48,683 nt of DNA from Clostridiales bacterium. Its GTDB lineage: Bacteria; Bacillota; Clostridia; Oscillospirales; Oscillospiraceae. Of this stretch, positions 17,531 to 26,096 are shown piece by piece; positions within the stretch are counted from its first letter, which is position 1; each line of letters opens with the position of its first letter. The position numbers and the translations under genes are program-made. Under the pieces are notes generated by a model that was not told the origin of the DNA, searched no databases, and saw only the letters and a program-made list of their open reading frames with translations. The stretch covers positions 1-48,683 of the forward strand of contig JALETK010000093.1 of assembly GCA_022781505.1 (NCBI GenBank), given 5' to 3'.

Positions 17531-18891
17531 GGGTTCTGCCTCCTTTGATATGCCCCGCACCGCTCCACAAACCGCCGGGCCGCCTGAGGCGCGCCCGCCA
17601 GGTGCATGTGGGGAAAGCCCGCGTACAGGCTGGGGGTGTGATAGCCGCAGTCCCAATGTCTTTGGGACAGGGGCTTTTCCCCCAGGAAGGCTGCCCCGGG
17701 GTTTTCGCTCTTCCAATAGTGGAACTCGTGGGCGGGAATGGCCTCCCCCGCCGGGCACAGAAGCCCAGCTTCCCGGGCGGTGAGCTTCACATAGCCAAAC
17801 TGCTGCAGCCGCTGTGTTCTGAGGGCCCTGCCGGGAAACACCCCCGCCATGGAGCGCAGCACACCGCAATTGTCCTCCAAAGCCTCGTGGAGGTACATAA
17901 ATCCTCCGCACTCGGCGATGGTGGGAAGCCCTGCGGAAATGGCCTCCCGAACCGACTGCCGCATTCCGGCGTTGGCCTCCAGCGCCTCCCCATGGAGCTC
18001 CGGGTAGCCGCCGCCCAGGTAGAGCCCTCCGATGTCCTCCGGGAGTCCAGGGTCTTCCAAGGGGGAGAAGGGAACCAGCTCCGCCCCCAGCCGCTCCAGC
18101 AGCCCCAGGGCGTCCTCATAATAAAAGCAAAAGGCCCTGTCCCGGGCCAGGGCAATCCGGGGCTTCCCGGCCACCGGCACAGGCAGAGGCTCCTCCGGCG
18201 CCGGCAGCTGCGGGGCGGAGGCCGCCAGGGTCAGAAGGCCGTCTATGTCCAGGCTGTCCTCCGCCGCCCGGGCCAGGGCGGCCAGCTTCTCCCGGAAGTT
18301 CTCCACCTCCGGGGCCGTCACCAGTCCCAGGTGGCGGCTGTCCAGGGCCGCCTCGGGGCAGATTGGGAGAAAGCCGTATACCCGCAGCCCCGTCTCCGCC
18401 TCTATGGCCCCCTTCAGCCGGGGGTAGACCATGGGGGAAACCCGGTTCAGGATCACCCCCTGAATGTTGGAATCCGGCCGAAAATCCCGGAAGCCCGACG
18501 CCAGGGCGGCGGCGGACAGAGCGCTGCCCCGGGCGTCCAGAATCAGCACCGCCGGGGTTTGGGTTTTTCGGGCCAGGTCGTAGGCGCTGGCCCGGCTGCT
18601 CATGGCGATGCCGTCATAATAACCCATGGCCCCCTCCAGGATGGACACCCGGCCCCGGCCGTTTTCCCGGAGGGAGGCCAGAACCCCCGCCTCCCCCATG
18701 AGGAACAAATCCAGATTCCGGGAGGGGGTTCCCATGACCTCCCTGTGAAACATGGGGTCGATGTAGTCCGGGCCGCTTTTGAAGGCCACAGTGGGAACCC
18801 CCCGGTTCACCAGAGCCTGCAGAAGGGCGCAGGTGACCGTGGTCTTCCCGCAGCCGCTGGCAGGGGCGCAGAGCAAAAGTCTTCCTCTCAT
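17527..18891 (-). CDS. cbiA: Cobyrinic acid a,c-diamide synthase
   Basis: This 454-residue amidotransferase uses glutamine and ATP to amidate the a and c side chains. CAPASGCGKTTVTCALL is the nucleotide loop, and FKSGPDYIDPMFH follows, as in CbiA/CobB. The glutaminase cysteine is in IAECGGFMYLHEAL (about residue 327). The ATG at 18891 overlaps the cbiET stop (ATGA) and begins the conserved sequence, so the nine-codon upstream extension is rejected. Confidence 0.95.
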   Translation of the reverse strand: MRGRLLLCAPASGCGKTTVTCALLQALVNRGVPTVAFKSGPDYIDPMFHREVMGTPSRNLDLFLMGEAGVLASLRENGRGRVSILEGAMGYYDGIAMSSRASAYDLARKTQTPAVLILDARGSALSAAALASGFRDFRPDSNIQGVILNRVSPMVYPRLKGAIEAETGLRVYGFLPICPEAALDSRHLGLVTAPEVENFREKLAALARAAEDSLDIDGLLTLAASAPQLPAPEEPLPVPVAGKPRIALARDRAFCFYYEDALGLLERLGAELVPFSPLEDPGLPEDIGGLYLGGGYPELHGEALEANAGMRQSVREAISAGLPTIAECGGFMYLHEALEDNCGVLRSMAGVFPGRALRTQRLQQFGYVKLTAREAGLLCPAGEAIPAHEFHYWKSENPGAAFLGEKPLSQRHWDCGYHTPSLYAGFPHMHLAGAPQAARRFVERCGAYQRRQNP

Positions 18892-20081
18892 CCCCGGCCC
18901 TCCCCGGAGACAATCCACACGGGATTCAGAGGCTCCGGCATGTGGTAGGCCCCCACCTGCCTGGTGCGGGTGACGGACACCTGCACCGCCTGGGCGGCAA
19001 TGCCCAAAGCCTCAAAGCACCCCAGGGCCTGGCCAATGGTCTCCAGAGTCACCGCAGTGGCCACCACCCGCACCCGGGGATTTTTCTCCAAAGCAATTCT
19101 CAAAATTTCCTCCATGCTCCCGGCGGTGCCCCCCAGGAACACCCGGTCGGGAGCCGGAAGCCCCACAAGGGCCTCCGGGGCCAGCCCCTCCACAATGGTC
19201 AGGTTGGGAATCCGGAATTTCTCCCGGTTCTCCTCCAGAAGGGCCACCGCCTCGGGCTTTCGCTCCACGGCGAAGACCTTCCCCCGGCAGGCTGCGAAGG
19301 CGCACTCTATGGACACGGATCCGGTGCCCGCCCCCACGTCCCACACCGTGTCCTCCGGGCGAAGCCGCAGCTTGCTCACGGCGAGGCATCGGATCTCCTC
19401 CTTGGTCATGGGAACCTTTCCCCGGAGGAACTCCCCGTCCTCCAGGAAGGGGGCGGCATAGGGCCGCTCCAGGGGGTGGGGATTGTGCACCAGCACCGAG
19501 GCCAGGCTGTCAAAGGACTCCTCCGCCAGGGCCCGGGCGGCGCCCCGGACAATACGCTCCTCCGGGTAGCTCAGCCGCTGGCCCACAATGACCTCCGCCT
19601 CCCCCAGTCCCCTTTGGGTCAGCTCCCGGCATAAGTCCTCCGCCCGGTAGCTTCCCCCTGTGAGGACAAAGCTCCATGGGTGGCTCTGAATCTCCCCCAC
19701 GGCGTTGTGGGCCCTGCCGTGGGCGGAGACAAGGCGCACATCCTGCCAGGGAAGAAGACACTTGGCGCACAGATACTGGACGCTGCTGACCCCGGGAATG
19801 GTCACCACCTCATGCTTGGCAAGAAGCGGATAGAGCTTCTTCGCCCCGGAGTAAAAGCCCACATCCCCGGAAAAGAGCACCGCAGCGGGAGAGACCTCCA
19901 GGGTGTCAATGGCCTCGGCCAGCTTCTCCGGGGCGATGGCCGGAATGCACCGCTTCTGAGGCCAGCCTTCCAGAAGCCGGGGGGCTCCCAGAAGGGCCTG
20001 GCTCTCGGCGATGGCGTTTCGTGCCCCGATGGTCATGGTGTCCGGATTTCCCAGACCCACGCCGATGATATAAACCTTCAT
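18888..20081 (-). CDS. cbiET: Cobalt-precorrin-7 C5-methyltransferase / C15-methyltransferase (decarboxylating) fusion
   Basis: This 397-residue fusion corresponds to aerobic CobL. Residues 1-200 are CbiE, a tetrapyrrole methylase (IIGVGLGNPDTMTIGARNAI). Residues about 205-397 are CbiT, a class I SAM methyltransferase with VWDVGAGTGSVSIECAF. Together they methylate C5 and C15 and remove the acetate carboxyl of ring C. CbiE and CbiT are separate in many organisms; here they are one chain. It has four-base overlaps on both sides (cbiJ and cbiA). Confidence 0.95.
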   Translation of the reverse strand: MKVYIIGVGLGNPDTMTIGARNAIAESQALLGAPRLLEGWPQKRCIPAIAPEKLAEAIDTLEVSPAAVLFSGDVGFYSGAKKLYPLLAKHEVVTIPGVSSVQYLCAKCLLPWQDVRLVSAHGRAHNAVGEIQSHPWSFVLTGGSYRAEDLCRELTQRGLGEAEVIVGQRLSYPEERIVRGAARALAEESFDSLASVLVHNPHPLERPYAAPFLEDGEFLRGKVPMTKEEIRCLAVSKLRLRPEDTVWDVGAGTGSVSIECAFAACRGKVFAVERKPEAVALLEENREKFRIPNLTIVEGLAPEALVGLPAPDRVFLGGTAGSMEEILRIALEKNPRVRVVATAVTLETIGQALGCFEALGIAAQAVQVSVTRTRQVGAYHMPEPLNPVWIVSGEGRG

Positions 20082-20815
20082 TCCTCCGCCTCCCAGCGCT
20101 TCAGCTGTGCTTTGACCTCCTCCAGGCTGAGGCCGGACTCGTGGACGGGTCTTCCGATGACCACAAGTCTGCAGCCCGCCTCCTTGGCGGCGGCCACCTT
20201 CTCCCAGAAGCCCCCGGCGGCGCCGGTGGCCTTGGTCACAAGGGTTTCAATGTGACATTGGCGCAGCAGCGCCAGGTTCATTTCCTTGGTAAAGGGCCCC
20301 TGCATACAGATAATCTGCCTGGCGGGATACCCCAGCTCCAGGCACCGGCCAAGGGAGGCCAGACTGGGAAGCACCCGGGGCCAGCACCGCTCCCGAAGAC
20401 CCGCGAAGGCATCTAAGTCCTTGCTCCCGGTGGTGAGCAGCACATTTCCGGGGAGGGAGGCGAGAAGCTCCGCCTCCTGGGCGGGGCTGTCCGCCGGGAG
20501 CCAGTCCCCGTCCACGTCCCCGTCCCGCACCAGCCGCAGCCGGGGCAGACCCGCGGCGGCACTGGCCGCCGCGATGGTCTCTGTGACCACATTGGCATAG
20601 GGGTGGGTGGCGTCCACCACATGGGTGAAGCCCTCTCTCATCAGGGCCTCCATGTGGGGCGCTTCCAGCCGCCCCACGTGGGCGGGGACACCCTCAGGCA
20701 GCAGCTCTCCGCCGTATTCACTTGCCACGCAGGTGAGGGCGTCTATCCCCTCTCCCCGCATCCAAAACGCCAGCTCCCGCCCCTCGGCGGTGCCGCCAAA
20801 CAGTAAAACACGCAT
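20078..20815 (-). CDS. cbiJ: Cobalt-precorrin-6A reductase
   Basis: This 245-residue NAD(P)H-dependent reductase acts on the C18-C19 double bond of the macrocycle. The N-terminal LLFGGTAEGRELA is the CbiJ/CobK nucleotide-binding start. VDATHPYANVVTETIA and LLTTGSKDLDAF are typical internal motifs. Length is standard. A 17-base gap follows cbiH, and the stop overlaps the cbiET start. Confidence 0.94.
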   Translation of the reverse strand: MRVLLFGGTAEGRELAFWMRGEGIDALTCVASEYGGELLPEGVPAHVGRLEAPHMEALMREGFTHVVDATHPYANVVTETIAAASAAAGLPRLRLVRDGDVDGDWLPADSPAQEAELLASLPGNVLLTTGSKDLDAFAGLRERCWPRVLPSLASLGRCLELGYPARQIICMQGPFTKEMNLALLRQCHIETLVTKATGAAGGFWEKVAAAKEAGCRLVVIGRPVHESGLSLEEVKAQLKRWEAEE

Positions 20816-20832
20816 GGGTTCCCTTTCCTTTT

Positions 20833-21567
20833 CTACGGCCGCTGCAAGTACCCTCTGGGGGTCACCATTTTGCCGTCCAGAAGGACGGTCTGCTCATTTC
20901 CAATAAATACGGTGGTGAACATGTCCACATCCTCCCTGTCCCGGAGCTCTCCCAGGGTCAGGGTCACCGCCTCCTCTCCGGCCCGCCCGATGTTCCGGAC
21001 GAAGCCGCAGACCGTGGTCTCAGGCTTGTAGCGAAGGATGATGTCACAGGCCCGGCGGAGATAGTCCGGGCGGTTGTGGCTCCGGGGGTTGTAGAGGCAC
21101 AGAACAAAATCCGCCTGGGCGGCACAGGCCAGCCGCTTCTCAATCTTCTCCCAGGGGGTCATGAGATCCGACAGGGAGATCACCGCAAAGTCATGGGTGA
21201 GGGGCGCCCCCAGCACCGCCGCTCCCCCGCAGGCCGCCGTAATGCCCGGCACCACCTCAATATCCATGGGGGGATACTCCCGGGCCAGCTCATAGATGAG
21301 CCCCGCCATGCCGTAAACCCCCGAGTCTCCGGAGCAAACCACGGCCACATTCTTCCCCTTGGCCGCCTCCTCCAGAGCCAGGCGGCAGCGGTCTACCTCC
21401 CTGCGCATTCCTGTAGAGACCATCTCTTTGTCCGGAAATTGGTTCCGAATCAGGGCGATATAGGCGGTATAGCCCACAACCAGCTCCGCCGCTTCAATGG
21501 CCTGACGGGCCCGGCCGGTGAGATCCTCCCCCGCCCCGGGCCCCAGGCCCACAACCGTCAATTTCAT
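20833..21567 (-). CDS. cbiH: Cobalt-precorrin-3 C17-methyltransferase
   Basis: This 244-residue SAM methyltransferase catalyses the ring-contraction methylation. TVVGLGPGAGEDLTGRA begins the fold, and VAVVCSGDSGVYGMAGLIYE is the CbiH/CobJ form of the second motif. LYNPRSHNRPDYLRRA is also characteristic. No extra C-terminal Fe-S or CobE-like domain is present. The gap from cbiG (116 bases) is the longest in the operon and holds a palindromic repeat. Confidence 0.94.
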   Translation of the reverse strand: MKLTVVGLGPGAGEDLTGRARQAIEAAELVVGYTAYIALIRNQFPDKEMVSTGMRREVDRCRLALEEAAKGKNVAVVCSGDSGVYGMAGLIYELAREYPPMDIEVVPGITAACGGAAVLGAPLTHDFAVISLSDLMTPWEKIEKRLACAAQADFVLCLYNPRSHNRPDYLRRACDIILRYKPETTVCGFVRNIGRAGEEAVTLTLGELRDREDVDMFTTVFIGNEQTVLLDGKMVTPRGYLQRP

Positions 21568-21597
21568 AGGAAACTCCTTTTTATATAATCATTCAGT

Positions 21598-21663
21598 CCG
21601 TAGGGAACGGTCTTGACCGTTCCGAATGCTCCCGGGCGGAACGGTCAAGGCCGTTCCCCTACA
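21598..21663. repeat. Palindromic GTAGGG...CCCTAC element inside the cobalamin operon
   Basis: GTAGGGAACGG at 21600 and CCGTTCCCCTAC ending at 21662 are near-perfect inverted arms. A second nested inversion (GGTCTTGACC and GGTCAAGGCC types) lets the whole 63 bases fold as one hairpin with a small CCCGGG-containing loop. The ends match the GTAGGGG/CCCCTAC elements at 7993-8333, and the core resembles 46531-46554. It sits between cbiH and cbiG with no coding potential and could act as an attenuator or RNA-processing site. Confidence 0.85.
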
Positions 21664-21683
21664 AGCCCCGGAGCGGGATGCCT

Positions 21684-22688
21684 TTACAAATAAATCGTGG
21701 TTTTCTTTCTGGCCACGGCCACGGTGACTCCGTTTCCCGCCTGCTTGGGGAGTACCAGATCTCCCCCGGTGAGGACAGCCGCCCGCTCGCAGACGTTGTC
21801 CACGCCGGTGACCTTCCGCACCAGATCCGAGTGGGTAAACTCCCCCGGCAGGGCCTCCAGGGCCTGGGCGGAATAGGTGCGCAGGGGCAACTTCCGCGCC
21901 CGGCAGAATTCCAGAAGCCCCGGCTCGTCCTTCTTAAGGTCAATGCTGGCGGTGCAGCCCACCGCCCGGGGGTCCAGGCCCCCTTTGCCCAGGGCTTCCT
22001 CCACGGCGGCCTCCAGATCCCCGGCGGATTTCCCCCGGCGGCAGCCCAGGCCCAGAATGAGGGTTCCGGGAATGAGCCGCAGCACCCCGGGCTCCCGGTC
22101 TTCCCGGTCGGTGACCCGGATGGTCAACCGGCGGGGGCCCCAGGTCAGCCCCTTTGGAAGGGCCCCTTCCGTGGGAAAGTCGCTGACAAAGCCCACGGTC
22201 TCCCCCTCCAAAATGGCGGCGGAGACCTCCTTGGCAAGGACTCTGTCTCCAATGGCCAGATTCCGCTCCCTGGCCCATACATCCACGGCGAACAGACCGT
22301 TCACATCCGTGGCGGTGGTGACCACCGCCTGGCCTCCCGTGAGGGCGGCGGCCTGTCTTGCCAGGGCGTTGGCCCCGCCCACATGGCCGGAGAGGAGGGC
22401 TATGGCCCAGCTTCCGCCCTCGTCCAGGGCAATGACGGCGGGGTCCGTGAACTTGTCCCGCAAATGGGGGGCAATGGCCCGGACGGCAATGCCGCAGGCC
22501 CCTACAAACACCAGAGCCTCCCGGCTGCCCCAGGCCTCCGCCGTCCAGGCCTCCAGGCTGTCATAAGCCCGCTCCCCCAGCTCCTCCGCCAGCCTGGGAG
22601 GGACACAGAGGGGCGCGCCCCAGGCCTCCGCAAGACGATGCCCCAAAGCGGCGCCCCGGCGGGTGAAGGCGATGACGGCGCAGTTCAT
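21684..22688 (-). CDS. cbiG: Cobalt-precorrin-5A hydrolase
   Basis: This 334-residue enzyme opens the delta-lactone of cobalt-precorrin-5A with loss of acetaldehyde, a step found only in the anaerobic pathway. The family motif is SGHVGGANALARQAAALTGG (residues about 107-126), followed by TTATDVNGLFAVD. The C-terminal CbiG domain has LGLGCRRGKSAGDLE and the STKK-like STK-free ending of the class. It overlaps cbiF by four bases. Confidence 0.93.
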   Translation of the reverse strand: MNCAVIAFTRRGAALGHRLAEAWGAPLCVPPRLAEELGERAYDSLEAWTAEAWGSREALVFVGACGIAVRAIAPHLRDKFTDPAVIALDEGGSWAIALLSGHVGGANALARQAAALTGGQAVVTTATDVNGLFAVDVWARERNLAIGDRVLAKEVSAAILEGETVGFVSDFPTEGALPKGLTWGPRRLTIRVTDREDREPGVLRLIPGTLILGLGCRRGKSAGDLEAAVEEALGKGGLDPRAVGCTASIDLKKDEPGLLEFCRARKLPLRTYSAQALEALPGEFTHSDLVRKVTGVDNVCERAAVLTGGDLVLPKQAGNGVTVAVARKKTTIYL

Positions 22689-23446
22689 TCCCGGCTCCCC
22701 TTCCGGTAGCCGTGGGTGAATTCCGGGTCGTAGAGGCAGCTCCGCTCATAGGCCGTGCCCAGGAAGCCGCCGATGGTAATGAGGGCGGTTTTGGTGATGT
22801 GGTTCTCCCTGGCGGTCTTGGCCAGGGTGCCCACGGTGCAGCGGAATACCTTTTCATCCGGCCAGGTGGCCTTGTACACAATGGCCGCCGGGGTGTCGGG
22901 GGTATAGGCCCCTCCCGCCAGCAGCTCCTCCTGAGCCTGCTCCAAAAGCCCCGTGGAGAGGAACAGCACCATGGTGCAGCCGTGGCTGGCCATGAGGCGC
23001 AGCCGCTCCCCCTCGGGTACCGGCGTTCTTCCGGCCATGCGGGTGATGATCACGGACTGGGACACCCCGGGCAGGGTGTACTCCGCGTTCAGGGCCGCCG
23101 CGGCGCCGCAGAAGGAGGAGACCCCCGGTGTGTCGTCATAGGCAAGGCCCAGCTCGTCCAGCCGGTCCATCTGCTCCCGGATGGCCCCAAAGAGGCAGGG
23201 GTCTCCCGTGTGGAGCCGGACGGTGGACTTCCCGGCGGCCTCGTTCTCAGCCATCACGCCGATCACCTGCTCCAGGGTCATACCCGCGCTGTCATAGACG
23301 GCGCAGTTCTCTTTCTTATATTGCAGCACCTCCGGGTTTACCAGGCTCCCGGCGTAGATGATGCAGTCCGCCTGGCTCAGGAGCCTGGCGCCCCGCACCG
23401 TAATGAGATCGGCTCCCCCGGAGCCGGCCCCCACAAAATGAATCAT
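22685..23446 (-). CDS. cbiF: Cobalt-precorrin-4 C11-methyltransferase
   Basis: This 253-residue tetrapyrrole methylase has FVGAGSGGADLITVRGARLL and the CbiF/CobM-specific YAGSLVNPEVL run. VRLHTGDPCLFGAIREQMDRL is the second substrate and SAM motif. It methylates C11, before CbiG acts. It begins 12 bases after cbiD and ends in an ATGA overlap with cbiG, so the two consecutive enzymes are coupled. Confidence 0.95.
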   Translation of the reverse strand: MIHFVGAGSGGADLITVRGARLLSQADCIIYAGSLVNPEVLQYKKENCAVYDSAGMTLEQVIGVMAENEAAGKSTVRLHTGDPCLFGAIREQMDRLDELGLAYDDTPGVSSFCGAAAALNAEYTLPGVSQSVIITRMAGRTPVPEGERLRLMASHGCTMVLFLSTGLLEQAQEELLAGGAYTPDTPAAIVYKATWPDEKVFRCTVGTLAKTARENHITKTALITIGGFLGTAYERSCLYDPEFTHGYRKGSRE

Positions 23447-23458
23447 GGTGTACCTCCT

Positions 23459-24589
23459 CTATCTGTGAAGGGAAAGGAGCCGGTCTGCGCCGGGGGTCTT
23501 TCCCAAAATTCCGTATTGATTGGAGAAAAACAGGGCCCCAATCTCCATCTCCCCCGCCCGGTGGCGGAGATTCTCCTCCAGGGCCACGGCGATGGACGCG
23601 AGAACCGGTTCGTGAAGCTCTGCCTCCCGGAGCGCCGCCACGGCGGCGTCGGTGGTGGGGCTGTCAAACACCTTTTGCACCAGGGCCCGGCTCCCGCCCG
23701 CCATGGCGGTGTGGGCGGCCAGGGTCTCCCGGCGGCCGTCGGCAGTCTTGGAGTGGGTGTTCATAGCGCCGCCGGCCACCTTCACCAGCTTTCCCAGGTG
23801 CCCCACCAGAAGGAAGCTGTGAAAGCCCAGCCCCGCCGCGTGGTCAATAGCCGCTCCCACATAGTTGCTGCACAGGGCCCACTTGTTAAGGCGCAGCCCC
23901 AGCACCTCCCGGGAGAAGTCCTCCCCGTAATTTCCCGGGGTCACCAAAAGATCCCGAACCCCCCGGGCATAGAGGCTGTCCTGCTCCAGGTACAAAGACT
24001 GAATCAGCGCCTCCTCGCTCATGGGCCGGACGATGCCGCTGGTTCCCAGGATGGAGATGCCCCCCTGGATGCCCAGCCGGGGGTTGAAGGTCTTGCGGGC
24101 CAGGGCCTCCCCGCCGGGCACGGAGATGATGGCCGACAGGCCGCAGAGGGCCCCATGGCGGGCCAGAGCCTCCTCCAGCTGGCGGCGGATCATCTGCCGG
24201 GGGACGTCGTTGATGGCAGCCGCCCCCACAGGCTGGTTTAACCCCGGAAGAGTCACACGGCCCACTCCCTCGCCCCCGTCAATCACAATTCCCGGGGTCT
24301 CCAGGCGGCGCACCCGGGCGCACACCAGAATGCCGTCGGTCTGATCCGGGTCGTCCCCGCCGTCCTTCCGGACGCCGCAGAAGGCCCAGTCCGGCCCGGC
24401 CTCCCGGGCCTCCGGCTCCGCCTCCACCGGGATGCCGGCGGGGGTCAGAATCCGGAGGGTGTCCGGCCAAACCCCGGACAAAAGCCGCTCCGCAGCCCCA
24501 CCGGCTGCGGCAGCGGCACAGGTGCCCGTGGTGTATCCACAACGGAGCTTTTCCTTTCCCACGGGAATATAGTGCGAGAGCTTACCCAT
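23459..24589 (-). CDS. cbiD: Cobalt-precorrin-5B C1-methyltransferase
   Basis: This 376-residue enzyme methylates C1 in the anaerobic pathway. LRCGYTTGTCAAAAAGGAAE near the N-terminus is the CbiD signature, and ISVPGGEALARKTFNPRLG and GTSGIVRPMSEEAL are conserved. The ATG at 24589 is chosen for length and position; it lies inside the last codons of the Cys-rich gene (eight-base overlap). An ATG ten codons further upstream is possible but adds unconserved residues. CbiD is a marker for oxygen-independent corrin synthesis. Confidence 0.93.
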   Translation of the reverse strand: MGKLSHYIPVGKEKLRCGYTTGTCAAAAAGGAAERLLSGVWPDTLRILTPAGIPVEAEPEAREAGPDWAFCGVRKDGGDDPDQTDGILVCARVRRLETPGIVIDGGEGVGRVTLPGLNQPVGAAAINDVPRQMIRRQLEEALARHGALCGLSAIISVPGGEALARKTFNPRLGIQGGISILGTSGIVRPMSEEALIQSLYLEQDSLYARGVRDLLVTPGNYGEDFSREVLGLRLNKWALCSNYVGAAIDHAAGLGFHSFLLVGHLGKLVKVAGGAMNTHSKTADGRRETLAAHTAMAGGSRALVQKVFDSPTTDAAVAALREAELHEPVLASIAVALEENLRHRAGEMEIGALFFSNQYGILGKTPGADRLLSLHR

Positions 24590-24860
24590 TTTCGTCCCCC
24601 GGCTCCCGGCGTCTGGCAAGCTCTATCACCTGCTGGAGCTGCTCCAGGATTTTTTCATAGTTCTCCCGGCGATGGGGCCGGAGGCAGTTTGTGCAGTTTT
24701 TGATTCCCTTGTCCGTGTAGGTAAAGCAGCCCCCGCACCGGTCCCCCAGGGCATACAGGGGGCAGTAGCAGAACAGGCAGCTGAAGGTCTCCTTGTCCGC
24801 ACCGGGGTGGCAGGGAAAATACTCACACTCCCGGTTCTGAAAAAAGTCATAATGAGCCAT
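24582..24860 (-). CDS. Cysteine-rich small domain protein, first gene of the cobalamin operon
   Basis: This 92-residue protein has nine cysteines arranged as a likely Fe-S or zinc site: C-X4-C, C-X2-C-X-C, C-X2-C, then C-X2-C (NRECEYFPCHP, CLFCYCPLY, CGGCF, CTNCLRPHR). Proteins with this Cys-rich small domain are often found beside, or fused to, cobalamin genes; their reaction is not established. The ATG at 24860 has AAGGAGGG six bases upstream and lies 16-17 bases after the expected transcription start. An electron-transfer or metal-delivery role is an inference. Confidence 0.85.
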   Translation of the reverse strand: MAHYDFFQNRECEYFPCHPGADKETFSCLFCYCPLYALGDRCGGCFTYTDKGIKNCTNCLRPHRRENYEKILEQLQQVIELARRREPGDENG

Positions 24861-24882
24861 GGCAAGCCCTCCTTTTGAGGTT

Positions 24883-24911
24883 ATTGTATTCCCCCGGCCT
24901 CCTCTTGTCAA
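24883..24911 (-). promoter_or_regulatory. Consensus sigma-A promoter of the 17-gene cobalamin operon
   Basis: On the minus strand TTGACA (24911-24906), a 17-base spacer and TACAAT (24888-24883) are almost consensus. Transcription should start near 24876, leaving a 5' leader of about 16 bases. That is far too short for a riboswitch. The -35 box directly abuts the T-tract of the preceding terminator. Confidence 0.85.
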
Positions 24912-24950
24912 GAAAAAGCCCGGCCAGCGGGGGAATCCATCGGGCCTTTC
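24912..24950 (-). terminator. Probable terminator of the importer operon
   Basis: In minus-strand sense, an AAAGGCCCG arm and a CGGGC arm enclose a C-rich loop and are followed by TTTTTCTT. The stem is only moderately long. It separates the importer operon (stop at 24972) from the biosynthetic operon promoter. Confidence 0.6.
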
Positions 24951-24971
24951 TGAAAGCAGTACAGCGCAGGG

Positions 24972-26096
24972 TCATTCGCATGGTTCCGGATTCAGGGCAG
25001 ATGCCCGCAGCTTTCCGGACTGCTTTGCCAGCTCCAGAAGGCGGCGGTTTTGTTCATTGGCGGGGCCGAAGGTGTCCAGCGGGCAGAGAACCTCCCGGCA
25101 GCCCTTCATCACCTCCGCCGCCTCAGCCACAGCCTTCTCCCCCACGGGGGCAAAGGCCGGAACCGAAATCACCCGGGCGGCCAGGGCCTGGGCCACGGGG
25201 AAATCCAGGTCGTTTTCCGGCAGCACCCCTGCGGCAAAGGGGATTCCCTGCCGCTGGAGCCTCCGGTACACCGGGATGCCCCTTCCCCCGCCGCCGATGA
25301 CAAACACCTCCGGCTCCCCCGGAACCCGCTCCAGCTCCAGGCAGCCGAAATCGGCGTTGTAGCTCCCCCGGGTGGTTCCGTAGAGCTCCATAATATATTG
25401 GGCGGTAAAAATCTCCTCAGGAGGGCCGCAGCGGTCCACGGCGTTGTTGTGGATGCACACCACATAGTCCGACACCTTCTGGGCCAGATCCAGCTCATGG
25501 AGGGACATGACCACCGCCAGCTGCCGCTGCCGCACCATGTCCTTCAGAATGCCCAGGAGCTCCAGCTTATGCCGGATGTCCAGGACGGAGGTGGGCTCGT
25601 CCAGGACGATCACCTCCGGCTCCTGGCACAGGGCTCTGGCCAGGAGAATCCGCTGCCGCTGGCCGTCGCTGATGGCAGAGAAGTCCCGGTCCGCCAGGGC
25701 CTCCCCGTGGACCAGTGCCAGAGACTCCCGGACGATTCGCCGGTCCTCCGCCGACAAAATCCCCAGGCGGCCCGTATAGGGATAGCGCCCCGTGGCCACC
25801 ACGTCCTCGCAGGTCATAAGCTCCGGGTGAATCCGCTCGGTCATGAGCACGGACAGGCACCTTGCCACCTCGGAATCCTTCATACCGGCCATGGCCCGTC
25901 CGTCCAGGTACACGGTGCCTCCCACGAGAGACAGCTGCTTGATGATGCTTTTCAGAATGGTGGACTTTCCGGCCCCGTTGGGGCCGATGAGGGTCATAAT
26001 CTCTCCTTTGTGAATGTGGAGGTTGATGTCTTCAATCAGGGCCTTGCCTCCGTAGCCCACGGACATGTGGTCCGTATACACATAGGCGTCTTTCAT
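24972..26096 (-). CDS. FecE/BtuD-type ABC transporter ATPase with an extra C-terminal domain
   Basis: This 374-residue ATPase energises the importer of the two preceding genes. Walker A is LIGPNGAGKST (residues 37-47), the signature is ISDGQRQR (a variant of LSGGQ), Walker B is VIVLDEPTS, and the H-loop is SLHEL. A standard FecE-type subunit would end near residue 255. Here about 115 further residues start with VFVIGGGGRGIPVYRRLQRQ, a Rossmann-like glycine-rich beginning, and run through GVLPENDLDFPVAQALA. Similar long ATPases occur with B12-type importers, but the role of the extension is not known. The start overlaps the permease (ATGA). Confidence 0.9.
   Translation of the reverse strand: MKDAYVYTDHMSVGYGGKALIEDINLHIHKGEIMTLIGPNGAGKSTILKSIIKQLSLVGGTVYLDGRAMAGMKDSEVARCLSVLMTERIHPELMTCEDVVATGRYPYTGRLGILSAEDRRIVRESLALVHGEALADRDFSAISDGQRQRILLARALCQEPEVIVLDEPTSVLDIRHKLELLGILKDMVRQRQLAVVMSLHELDLAQKVSDYVVCIHNNAVDRCGPPEEIFTAQYIMELYGTTRGSYNADFGCLELERVPGEPEVFVIGGGGRGIPVYRRLQRQGIPFAAGVLPENDLDFPVAQALAARVISVPAFAPVGEKAVAEAAEVMKGCREVLCPLDTFGPANEQNRRLLELAKQSGKLRASALNPEPCE

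Noticed and set aside
8399-20255. Long plus-strand open frames opposite the cobalamin operon
   Set aside because: All mirror recognised cbi/hem genes, lack family motifs and ribosome sites, and have Pro/Gly/His/Arg-rich shadow composition.
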